Positions 12,133 through 23,700 of a stretch of 51,107 bases of DNA are shown here, piece after piece. The notes below the pieces were generated by a model. The model worked only from the letters and a program-made list of their open reading frames with translations, did no database searches and was not told the origin of the DNA. Position 1 is the stretch's first letter; each line of letters starts with the position of its first letter. The translations under genes and the position numbers were made by a program. Source of the DNA: Phallusia fumigata (lineage: Eukaryota > Chordata > Ascidiacea > Phlebobranchia > Ascidiidae); NCBI GenBank assembly GCA_008931825.1, contig QXVZ01020899.1, positions 1-51,107 on the forward strand, in the 5' to 3' direction.

Positions 12133-14046
12133 GGTACGCAGCGTTTCTGACAAGTTTTCAAATAGCACAAAAAGCAACTTTGAACACTTTTCTTGTGTTT
12201 AATAGTTTCTCTGCAGGTATAAAAACAAACTTAAAAAAATCTTCATAATTTTGTAAACCTGATATTTTGACCTTGCTCATTTCAAGGTCAAGCAGGCAAT
12301 TTTGTCCAAAAATTTTGTTTTCAAACAAATGTGTTTTGCAAACACTGGTGTGTTGCGTTCTTTTGTGCAAACAATAAAAATATTACAACGAAAGAAGCAT
12401 CTGACTACCATGGCGTCATTGCAGAAATTGCAGCCGAAGTTTGCAGCGATTTGAAAAAAAGGATTAGGATTGAAATCGGAAAAGACAATCCAGCAGCGCG
12501 CCAACTACATGTGCAGCGCGAAAGTGCCAGACGAAAACACTTTTCGTAGACCAGCTCGGCGGTGACGTACGATGAAAACAAATGGCGTAAACAGCCTAAA
12601 GTTGCCATTGGACGACTGCGCTCAGGCATAACCTCAAGCGCACGAGCTCTCGGAAAATTGACAACAGCCCGAAGCACGAGGCGCTGGCGGTCGTCTCATG
12701 TTTCTCTCTAAAAGTTACGCGGGAAAATACGTTTCCCCACTCGCTTATCGGGCGCGCCTGGGAGTTCAGTACACATTGCAAGCACCCAGCAAATCGCCTA
12801 TTTGCAATGTCGAGGGAGGTCGAATCGACCTTNTGTTGAAATTCTTTCTAAACTGACTAACGAAAGCGATCATTCGCTGGTGTCTAATATATGCGCTGTA
12901 CATTTCAGAAACTTAGTAACAGCACCAAAGGAAGAATGCCTAGATACTGCCGATACCAGTAAAGCGGTCGCGGCACATTGACTGTGATGAACTGGCGCAA
13001 TATTTTTGAATGATTCATGCATGGACTGAATATTGGCTTCCTATCAACAAAACTATTTCATAAATAACAATTTGAGAAATCCCAAATGGACGCAAATCTT
13101 TAACAGATATTTTTAGTTTCGTTTTACAATCCTTCGATAAACGACCAAGCACATCTGCCATATCATAGGTCTGCAAATAAAGTAACAAAAATTTAAACCC
13201 GCCCTTACGCCGACCCCAGCGCTAGATTATTGATTTTACGTGAAGGTTCTTGTTCTTTAAAGGATTAGAGCCAAAGTCACGTGGTTAATCCGAAATGCAT
13301 CCAGCTCCATCTAGCGGAAACCGATAGTTTAAAGCATCACTCGGTTGGTGGTCCAGCGCAAGCGCAATACATTTACAATTGTACTCTAAAAAATACATCA
13401 AACGCTTCTAATGTCTCTGTTTATTTTGTCAATTTTGAAATGTGCTTATGCAAACCTTGCTTATTTAAATTAAACATACCCAACATTAATTCCATTAACA
13501 ACAAACTTAAAAGCCATTGATGCAAGAAAAAGAAAGATGCAAGAAAAGCAATATATTTGCAAACATACACATTTAACAAGATTTGACAATTTACAGTGAT
13601 AAGTCAACATATAAACATATACAACTTCTTTTGGATATAACACAAAAACAGTTGAACTAAATCCACCATATTCAACACCTGTTATAAGTGTTATGAGATG
13701 GCAGAATCAGATAAAATACACCTCACAAAATATGATATAATCGACAAATAAACATATAATAATAAAGTTTGGATCAATAAGGTATAATTACTAAATTATA
13801 AAGGTAAAACTCAATTGCAGAAAAAGTAACACACAGAAAATCCTTTGCACATACAGCATATGTTATAAAAGGTTAAAAATTTATTGAAACAAAAAACAAT
13901 CAGTTAAAGGTAAACTTTATTTAGTTTATTAATCACTGTGGGAATTATCAAGTAATCATGACTGAGTATTTGAAGCTTTAAATATTTTTATAGGTGTCGA
14001 ATTGGAAACATACATTACCACCAACAGTAAAATATAAGACCTTAAT
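12133..14046. other. NDRG upstream region with a CpG-rich patch
   Basis: Between the NDRG start and the stop of the next minus-strand gene. A clearly GC- and CpG-richer patch spans roughly 12400-12830 and contains a single N at 12832. It is the likely promoter or 5' noncoding exon of NDRG: an acceptor-like CAG lies 14 bases before the ATG (AG at 12148-12147), so an upstream noncoding exon or a trans-spliced leader is expected. TTTATT motifs at 13925-13930 and 13916-13921 (AATAAA on the minus strand) may end the next gene. I see no recognisable protein here. Confidence 0.4.
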
Positions 14047-15781
14047 TTAGCAGCTCGAGAACCCAGAGTTCATCACTGCTTGATGGTACGTCGGTGGAGG
14101 TGCAGTATACAAAGGTGGTTCTGTAAAATTTGAAAGCATCTATTCAATATACTTTCTTTAACTGGTAAAAGTATCTTGTACAGTTGCTACTTACCTTCAA
14201 GTGTAACAGAAATTGGAAAACTTGGCTGCTGTTCTGTCTGTATGGTTCGGGGTCTAAAAACAATTATGATAAAAAATTAGCAGTGAGATACTGTTATAAA
14301 TGCTGAGAACAAACACACCTTTCATGATTGTTTCTAGTCATGGCTAGGAGCTGAATTTTTGCATCAACTATACAAGTGAAATCTTTGCATACAGCCTTTC
14401 TGTACACCTAAAAAATACTTTGTTGCCCTTATGATTTTCAAACAAAAGTTTTATCTGGATTTTTTCATTTCAAAGAAATCACAAATGACTTGACAATTGC
14501 AAAAACTCACACAATGGAGTGGGCCAATGACAAGGCACACAGGAAAACAGAGAAACCATAGTGCAGGATTTGCACAATGCTTATTCCTGCTGGTGAAGTT
14601 AGTTATACATATGCAGCCATCTAGAACACGGGAACCACAGCAACCAGAATGAAAAGAGTGTTGCAAAATGACAGAAAAGTCAATCTAAGAATGCAGGAAT
14701 CTTGTGTTTGTAAAACACATACATAGTGACTAGATATACAGGTTTAAAATATTTGGCAACATACATAAATACTGGCGTGTTTGGGACCTAAACACATTTA
14801 TTTTTAAGTTTTTTCAAAATATTCCACAGATGGGTGTAAACAACCAGATAAAAAGTTGTTTAACTTATTGTTGTTTTTTGGTCCAAAGAGAAAAGAAAAC
14901 TTGAAAATAAACTACTGGTGTTTATGCTATTTGATTTGGCTGCAGTAATAAAACACCAGTCTCCGCTAACACATTTATTGAATGTAATATCTCTTTCTAT
15001 GTTGAGCAGCCATTTTTGGCTTGGTGGTTGTTTTAGTGCCATCGCTATGGTTTCTATCACCCAGTGAAATAGACTCAACTCAACTCTAAAACATTTTTTC
15101 ACATTACATCAAGTGCAAATCTTGTAGTTTCATCTTCCTGCAAAATCATTTCAACTTGATGAAGGTATTCTGTTAATTGCTGCTTGATTTTGGGAGCGGA
15201 AGGATTGATGTAGACCACATATGTTTCTACAATTGAGAACGATATATGGTTCACACAAAATACCTTATGTATTTTTGAAACACTTTTAAAAAATCTTTAT
15301 TTCTTGATGTAAACCACATATGTTTCTACGATTGAGATCGATATATGGTTCACACAAGATAACATATATATTCTTGCAACACATTTAAAAAAATCTTTAT
15401 TTTATTGCAGAGATTATATCCTAACATTTTGGTTACCTGGTTTACTTTCCCCGTTTCCATACTGAACAATCATATATGTTGGCAAACTTAAAAGCCTTGA
15501 TTTAATAGTTTGAAACTCTCTCAATGATCGAACCGTAACCTCTCTGATGAAAAGTAGTAACAAATACTGTTGCCACCTTTTAGTAAGTTATATTCAACAT
15601 GACATCAGACTTACGGAGAATATGCATCTACAAATCTTCTTCTTTTTGCTGAAAAGACATTTACTTGATTTTTATTGTGATGGTACTTCTTTCCGACCTT
15701 GTTAAAGAAACTTGGTGTTTTGTGCAAAAAATTTAAAATGTGAAACAATCCAATTTCAATTTCTGTATTGGAAGTGTCCAT
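14047..15781 (-). CDS. Uncharacterised 204-residue protein with C-terminal PPxY motif
   Basis: I do not recognise this protein. Six exons join in phase to 205 codons including the stop: 15781-15615, 15543-15437, 15226-15108, 14407-14319, 14253-14195, 14120-14047. The N-terminal part is hydrophilic and basic (KKYHHNKNQVNVFSAKRRR around residues 37-50) with no signal peptide or membrane span. The middle (LTEYLHQVEMILQEDETTRF) looks helical. The tail EPPLYTAPPPTYHQAV contains PPPTY, a PPxY ligand for WW domains such as those of Nedd4-family ubiquitin ligases. A CAG acceptor lies 11 bases before the ATG (AG at 15794-15793), fitting a spliced leader or a short noncoding first exon. The exon chain is supported by six consistent GT-AG junctions; the function is unknown. 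Confidence 0.65.
15205..15402. repeat. 99-bp tandem duplication across an exon border
   Basis: Units 15205-15303 and 15304-15402 are direct repeats with scattered differences. The first holds the acceptor and first bases of the exon at 15226. The second is a copy of that acceptor and exon start, in which the frame soon meets a TAA, so it is a decoy exon start. Confidence 0.85.
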
Positions 15782-17767
15782 TTTGACCCTGTCTGCAGCA
15801 AAATTTATCACAACAAATGTCAGCAAGCTTTACAGTACTGTTTATATGCTCTCGTTTTAATGACGCAATTACATCAACTAATCTTGCCAACTTAATAACC
15901 CTTCACTAAACTACATTTATACATGAAACAACCTTTCACTAAACTATTACATTTTTTGTAATTTAAGAAAGGTTTCCTTACTAACAACAAACTTTCATCA
16001 TAACCTATGGTTATTGGCCAAAAAAAGAGCATTATCATTGCAAGTTAATCATTATGAGATTGATGAAATGTGTACTTTAGGGTAGGAATGGCATGATCAA
16101 ATGATTGAACAGTATTAATATTTAATTTCAACGGTACTGCAGATAACCAAACAACCACAAAAAANATATGCTCTCATTTTAATGACACAATTACATCAAC
16201 TAACCTTGCCAACTTAATAACCTTTCACAAAACTACATTTATACAGTATTGATTATATTGTTTGTAATTTAAGAAAGGTTTCCTTACTAACAACAAACTT
16301 TCATCATAACCTATGTTAATTGGCCAAAAAAGAGCATTATCATTGCAAGTTAATCATTATAAGATTGATGAAATGTGTACTTTAGGGTATGAATGGCATG
16401 ATCAAATGATTGAACAGTATTAATATTTAATTTCAATGGTACTGCAGATAACCAAACAACCACAAAAAACAACACACTAAAGATGCCTTCCAGATTGTAT
16501 AACTGCATTCATTCAAAAAAGTCAATGTATTTTGTTTCACCATGAGCTTTAAATCTTTTAGTTTGACAAAATTGTTTCTTGCCTTTTTGAACAATGTGTG
16601 TAAAAANAGCAGTATGTGGACTGTTTTGTTGGTAAGAGGCAGTTTCTAAAGCAAACAAAACATTTGTGTGTGCTGTGTAACCATTTGTGACAAAGACCAG
16701 GAGCACATGACCAGATTATAGCACATTGTTTAACTGTTAACTTTGTACTACTACTTGTTACACACTCTGTTCCAAATTTTGTGACAATTTCAAATCTTAA
16801 ACAAAAACTATAAGGTAATTTTAAAATTTACAATAAATGTATTTGAACACAAAAACGTTTACTTCCAAAATGCATTTACTTACAAGTCATACATGATTAT
16901 TGTTGTGTGTTATGCCTTTCATACAAGCGTTTTCATTTTCGAAAAGATTTAAAACAAAGCCTTTCTTTTGCCGACTTACAATCACAAGTCACAACATGAA
17001 CTTATCACGTGCGCGTATGTAGTAGAGCGTAGCATCCAAATATTGTCACGTGGTTTGTGTGGATTTTGTTTTTTCGTTCCTTTGTAAAGAATTCGACGCA
17101 GGCCTACTGTGCTGCTGTTCAAAAATTTTTCACTAGCTCCTATTTTCTGAAATAAAAAAATAAAACATTTTTTCAGTAAAGTGCGTCTCTTCCACGTTCT
17201 TCGATAATAACAATGTAAAACGCGCTAAATCTATATGCCAGGTGAAAACAACAGTTGAATCTAAAGGAAAAACAGACAGAAATACAATAAAATTTAGATA
17301 GTTTAATATTTGCAGGTTGAAAATGCTTAAATTCCGCAAAAAGTGCAAATAAAGAGGGTTGTATATACCATGTAATGCAACAAAAACGAGAGATTCGGAC
17401 GGGATGTATTATGGTCATAAAAAGCTGCAACACAAAAATCTAGTTAAAATAAAAGTTTTACGGCACGTAACAGTTATATATTTTCTTTTTTTTAATTTAT
17501 TAAAGCCCTGCTTCACTTATAGCTTTTTCTCTCGATACAGCGACGAACCCCTTTTTCTTGTGTAGAAATTGGGGAATAAATGTAAGTTTGTTTAATTTTT
17601 TGGGGAATATTGCAAAACAGTGGATGTACATTCGGACTAAACCTTAGTATTACGACCAAAAACAGTTTCTCCAGCAATAATGTCTCAGTGCTATTGTGTA
17701 GCATAGATGTTATCAAGAGGAAGGCACGAATTAGCTTGCATATGTGGCAAATCAGTTTGATGTGTAG
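15782..17767. other. Intergenic region between the PPxY gene and the VioB-like gene
   Basis: Both neighbours are on the minus strand, so this holds the promoter of the PPxY gene and the 3' end of the VioB-like gene. A minus-strand AATAAA at 17501-17496, about 267 bases after the VioB-like stop, is a possible poly(A) signal. CACGTG-type E-box sequences occur near 17007 and 17047. The N-joined repeat described separately occupies 15844-16469, and another single N is at 16607. Confidence 0.4.
15844..16469. repeat. About 320-bp direct repeat joined at a single N
   Basis: Unit 1 is 15844-16164 and unit 2 about 16166-16469. They are near-identical apart from small indels and substitutions, and the N at 16165 is exactly the border. 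This layout suggests two alleles placed end to end during assembly. Confidence 0.85.
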
Positions 17768-20700
17768 TTAACAGAACTTCGGGCCAGTGTAGGTGGTCGC
17801 ATAACTCATGTCGCCGTCGAGTTTAAAGTGTCCCCTCAAAAACTTCCACTCCGGAGACGCGTTGGGTCCAATGTAGGGGTCACCGTTGTGATACAACGGC
17901 TGGGTGACCAGTTTTTTTCCCGCATCCAACAGTTCGTACATTCGACCCATACAGGTAGGCATCTTACCGATGTTGCCGTTCATAGTTTCCTCTGTTAAAA
18001 ATATGGTTTGAAGCATTAGAATGTAGACCAGTGATTCCCAACCGGAAGGAAATTCCTCTTTAGGGAAGAATTTGATCAGTTAAGGGAGAAATTTCCAATT
18101 GAGTAAGTTGATAAGTGTATAATTTCTTTTTGTGTAAACCAGTGGTTTCAAATCTTTCAGCAATTATTTTATATCATTTTGTCTAGTAGGGGTGCAATGA
18201 AAAGTACGGAAAGGTAAGAATGCAATAAAAAAGGTTGGGAACCACCGATGTAGGCGATAAAATTTCATTGCCACAGAGTATGTAGTAAATGCATTGTATT
18301 GGAAGTGTTTCCCACTTGTGTACATAACCCACCGTTCTAAACTTCTTGTCATTACGCACCGATGATAACACAACGATTGCCGAAACGTTTGCACTGCAAT
18401 GTATTCCATACACACGCAAGTTCTTTAGCAGTAATGGTTTTAATTATAGGCTACTTTACCGGGCAAGTCTATTTTATAAACGTGGTAACCACGCAGTCCA
18501 GTACACACTGATTGAATAAGTATCGAAAAAGTATGACTATAAATTAGTACATGTGGTAATTAAGCACAGCTATCGCTTCCAGAACACGTCCTATGCAGTT
18601 TTGGCAGCCCTCTATGTTTATACCTGGCAAACATTTCAAAGGCGGTGATCGGGAGGTTCGATTGCAGTTTGGCCCATGTTAATCTACACACAATTAAGGC
18701 AAACTATCTATTTTACCAGCATAAAAACTTGCACTAACCTAAACATGTGAGCATGTCCGTGTATTGCAAGTTAAACGCTTTCCGCAGCACCGCCGTTCTC
18801 TCGTTCATCCGTCTCGGGGGACGATTGAGGATGACCGGTTGCTCGTACGGGAGGTGCCGGATGGGCCACACAGCCGACACGCCCTCCTGAAACGACACCG
18901 ATCTGCCAGCGAAGCAGAAGCGCCAGCACGTGGTCGAATTGACCTTCGTGCATCCACACAACGTTTCGTGCGCGGGCAGACACTCGACGTCAGACCACTC
19001 CGGGGGGTTCCCCCGCACCATGACCAGCTCCCGTCCGTGTACGAGCTCCTGGAACTTGACGTAGTGAGACTTCTCGAAGTGGGGCGCCACCTCCGTTCGA
19101 TACGGATCCAGGAACTCCTCGCTGAGTGACGTCAGCACCAGGTCACGTGTCTGTGTCGGTGTCGTAACGAACGGACTGCAGGGGCTTCCCCCTTCGCCCT
19201 CGTAAACCACCTCGAACCCGGCTTCCAGCGCCGACTTGAGGCCGCGCACGGGAAAGAGAATTGCGCTCGAGCGCCGCTTAGTGACGTACCACTGGCGGTG
19301 CGTGAGCTGCCGCTTGGGGTCGCCCGTGAACACCGTGGCGTTGGTGGAGTTTAGTTTGACGCAGGATTCGGCCTGGATCAGTTCCAGCATGGCGTGCGCG
19401 TAGTAGCCTCCTATCGTGTAGACGTCGGCTATGTAGGGTTGCTCCAAGAGGTTAGTGGCGTAACGAAAAGCTCTCGACCAAAAGTTGGTCGCGTTCCAGC
19501 GGTGGAACTGAGAAAATCAAGTTGTAATAGTAATGTTAGAACGATACATCGATATGAACAGGATCTATTAAGCCCGCTAGATGGCGCACATTACACCTAT
19601 AGTTATACTATCGATGTCCTATAAGATAAGGTTAAAAAAATCTAGTACTACTGGCATGGAATTGGTGCCTGGCAACGTGGCAAGCAGAGAAAACTTGTAC
19701 CAAGCGGCATGAACGTTGTATGAAGCAAGGAAATAGTCAGACAAGCGACGTAAATGCACACTAACGATCCTGTATGTTTTAGACGCATTTAACTTGAGAG
19801 GCACCCGCAGGAGCTATAGAACCACTGAGACAGTCAAAGAAAATAAATATGCGGAGAAAAAATATAGTAAGTTAACACTAAGCCTTTTGTTAGTTGTGCC
19901 TACAGACTACTTTTGACTACCTTGTTGGTTTGGGTGGCCCNGGGGCGCCACCTCCGTTCGATACGGATCCAAAAACTCCTCGCTGAGTGACGTCATCACC
20001 AGGTCACGTGTCTGTGTCGGTGTGGTAACGAACGGACTGCAGGGGCTTCCACCTTCGCCCTCGTAAACCACCTCGAAACCGGCTTCCAGCGCCGACTTGA
20101 GGCCGCGCACGGGAAAGAGAATTGCGCTCGAGCGCCGCTTAGTGACGTACCACTGGCGGTGCGTGAGTTGCCGCTTGGGGTCGCCCGTGAACACCGTGGC
20201 GTTGGTGGAGTTCAGTTTGACGCAGGATTCGGCCTGGATCAGTTCCAGCATGGCGTGCGCGTAGTAGCCTCCTATCGTGTACACGTCAGCTATGTAGGGT
20301 TGCTCCAGGAGGTTGGTGGCGTAACGAAAAGCTCTCGACCAAAAGTTGGTCGCGTTCCAGCGGTGGAACTGAGAAAATCAGGTTGTAATAGTAAAGTTAG
20401 AACGGTACATCGACATAAACAGGATCTATTACGCCCCTAGATGGCGCACATTACACCTATAGTTATACTATCGATGTCCTACAGGATGAGGTTAAAAAAT
20501 CTAGTACTACTGGCATAGAATGGGTGTAGGGCAAACTTGATAAGAAGTGCCTAGAAATGTAAAGGTGGCAAGCAAAGAAAACTTGTACCAAGCGGCATAA
20601 ACGGTGCATGAAGCAAGGAAACATTAAGACAAGCAACGTAAATGCGCACTAACGATCCTATTTTAGATGCATTTAACTTGGGTTGCACCCGCAGGAGCTA

Positions 20701-23700
20701 TAGAACCACTGAGACAGTCAAAAAAATATGCGGAGAAAAAATATAATAAGTTAACAGTAAGCCATTTGTTAGTTGTGCCTACAGACCACTTTTGACTACC
20801 TTGTTGGTTTGGGTGGCCCGTGACGCAATATCGTACCATGACGGGCCCCCGGACTCTGTGACTTCATCATCATCATCTTCTCTGTCCTCAAAGTACACGT
20901 CTAAAAAATTGAACAAATATAAGTCGATTTTTTTGACATTTTTTTAAAGTTTGTTGACATTTTTCACACAAACCTGAATATTTCTTCTTCGTTTTACTGG
21001 CGTTCTTGCGCCACCTGCCGCCATCATCCGACGGTACAATATGCCACAAGAGAGCGATAGAGTTCAATGTGTTAATGATCTCTATAGGAGCTGGCTTCTC
21101 GACTTCGGTGAATACCTCCTTTATTAACGCAGTGGAGTACGGTTCTAACTTCAACATTAAATCAGGTCGAATCTGGGATGTAAAAAAGATTTAATGAGGC
21201 TGGATCATTGAAGTAAATTTGTAATAAAAGCAGAGAATTTCTGACAAAAAAACGGTAAACGGACCTTAGTATTACAACCGGAGTCGCAGACATTAACTTT
21301 AGTAAATTTGAAACATGAGAAATCACTGCAGAAGAATATGACGGACAAAGACTTGGTTTTGTGTGATTAAAAGTAACTTTAACTTTTTGTACACAAGTCA
21401 TTCATACAAAGCTTTTACTAACATATAAATTTTCCCAAAAAATTGAGCCAACGTCAGTATCTTATTCAAATAGAATGCGGTGAAAGGATTAATGACTCGT
21501 ACACGAAAATTATTAATGACTCGTACACGAAAATTTGTAGAAATTTCAACTAAAGCACAGAACGAACCTCGTAGAAGTCACGTGATGGGAAAGGAGTGGG
21601 ATAAGATGGGACCCATCCGGCGTTGGTGAGATTCGGTTTTCCCCCGATCGCGTTCAGGATATTGGCAGCTAGCGACATGTGAAGCATTTCCTCTGTCGAG
21701 ATGCTGAACACAAAAATTTGGAATTCCGCTATTTGGTGCTTGGTTATGTGGTTAGTGATTTTGGAGATAAGGTTTGTTGCGTTTGTGAAATATGAGCGAA
21801 ATGGGAGATAGAGAACAAATAAGGTGGAGCAGTAAGAGGCGGAACGAGTGGACAAAAAGAAAAAATAATATTTCAAAAAGTAAAAAAGATGGTAAAGATT
21901 AAAAGAATACAAACTCATAATAGCTTTCTGAGAAATGTATTTTTGTTAAGACGTCAATTTTTACGTTCAAAGTTGTTTTAGTTTTTGCGTTTTTCGTCCT
22001 TGTGTGTTGTATGCCGCGCTTTATTTACCCTGATAAAGACGACCTGAATAAGACGTCAAAAAATGTCGAAACGCAAAATGCCAGAAGAGCCATCATAGGT
22101 TTATACAATACCTGCTGGCAGCAACAACTTATACATTAAAATATAAAGGATAAAAATGAGACACAGGCAAGTGAAACAATTATAAAAAAAACCTAATCCA
22201 TTTGACATTTTTAGGTTACTCTCTCACGGGAAAGCAGTGTTTACAACACAACGCCAAAAAAATCAAAGTCAAAAAATACCTTTTAAGTACTTTCGAGGCG
22301 TGTTTAAAGCGATCCCTCTTCAGTGAGAAGAGTGCAGTGAGGTAGGGAGGTATTGTGTAAAGCTCAAGCAGCAAAGCAGTCTGAAAGTTTTCTTGTAAAC
22401 GTGCCACAGTTTTCCGGAGATGTTCCGATGTGCCACAAACTTGAGCTCTTGCCGCTTCGTATTTACTACAAACAATAAAACACAGTCTTGTATAATTTCG
22501 TTGTGGGATGTAAGAAGTTTTTAAGATCGCATTTCGTGGGAATCTATTGCGTTTCTTAAAAGTTGTGACATTGAGTATTAAAAAATACCCGAAATGCACA
22601 CTTTAGATATTCAGAAGTAATTCATGCATAAACTATTAAAAATTTACCAAACCTTGAAAAAAAGCGGGCACAGATTTTAGTTTAAAAAGTGCGACTACCA
22701 TTGGACTTCGACATCGTAGAAAAACAAGTTTTGGCCGAACCATCTTCAACGCCACCATGTACATTGCTACTTACTTTACTTTAGGTTTCTCGCTCTTAGG
22801 AGGACCGTTCACTTCACACTCGATCCAACGTCTCACGAGCTCAGTCTTGTCCGGCGACAAATCGCGAGTTGTTGGCATAAAGTTGGGGTGATCCCAACCG
22901 TACTCGAACATCGACATATTAACCAGATGGATTTTCCTCCTGCGAGAATAGATATATTAGCAACAATGCAGCAGATACGCAAAGATGCGGAACACATTGG
23001 TATGGAAGCAACGAGTAGCCATTAGCATTATGAATCATTGCCAGTATGAACAAGCTAAACAACCTCTAAAAGGCCTCATAATCTGTATAAGTCTAAAAAA
23101 ACAGGATTAAAATTTCTTTTACTCAATGTATTGTCCTAATTGTCCTGAAATCAAAATTTCCTTATTGTTATGAGTAAATTATTAAAAATAAAAGGTCGTT
23201 TCTTACACACGGCGCACTTCGAACTGTGAACTCTCAAATATCCGTGCGCGGACTAATTAGCCCCCAAACCCCCATCTGATCTCATGCAAAGTAAGCAAAA
23301 AATGCAAAAACTCAGACCTATTAGTCACGCATATACATTCTAATACCAGCACCATTATAATAGATGGGTGGAGAGTACAAGACATTTATCTTGGCTAAAT
23401 CCAGGATCTCACTTACCTGACACTTTCAATAGATCTCAAGTTAATGATGTCGTGTTTGGCCATCACAGGGAACATGTTGTAGTAGAACTGGAATATTGGC
23501 CTTATGTCTTCCTCCCACTTTGGGCACGTCTTTTTCATCACTGTCGGCGACAGAGAGCTGAAACAAGACCGAGCGGTTACTCCAGTGGTTGCCAAACTTA
23601 GAGGAATTCCTTCCCAGAGAAGTTTTTATTGAGTTATAAGGGGGAGAATTTCCGCTTAATAGTTAAGTTGCTTATGGTAAGTGTGTAGTATTTTTTTAGG

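Noticed and set aside
13020..13165. Minus-strand small frame starting MADVLGRLSKDCKTK
   Set aside because: It is 48 codons long with no clear donor that joins NDRG or the PPxY gene in phase. It could be a first exon but evidence is too thin.
18764..19129. Plus-strand 121-codon open frame
   Set aside because: It is the antisense shadow of the large exon 19507-18739 of the VioB-like gene, which has clear homology on the minus strand.
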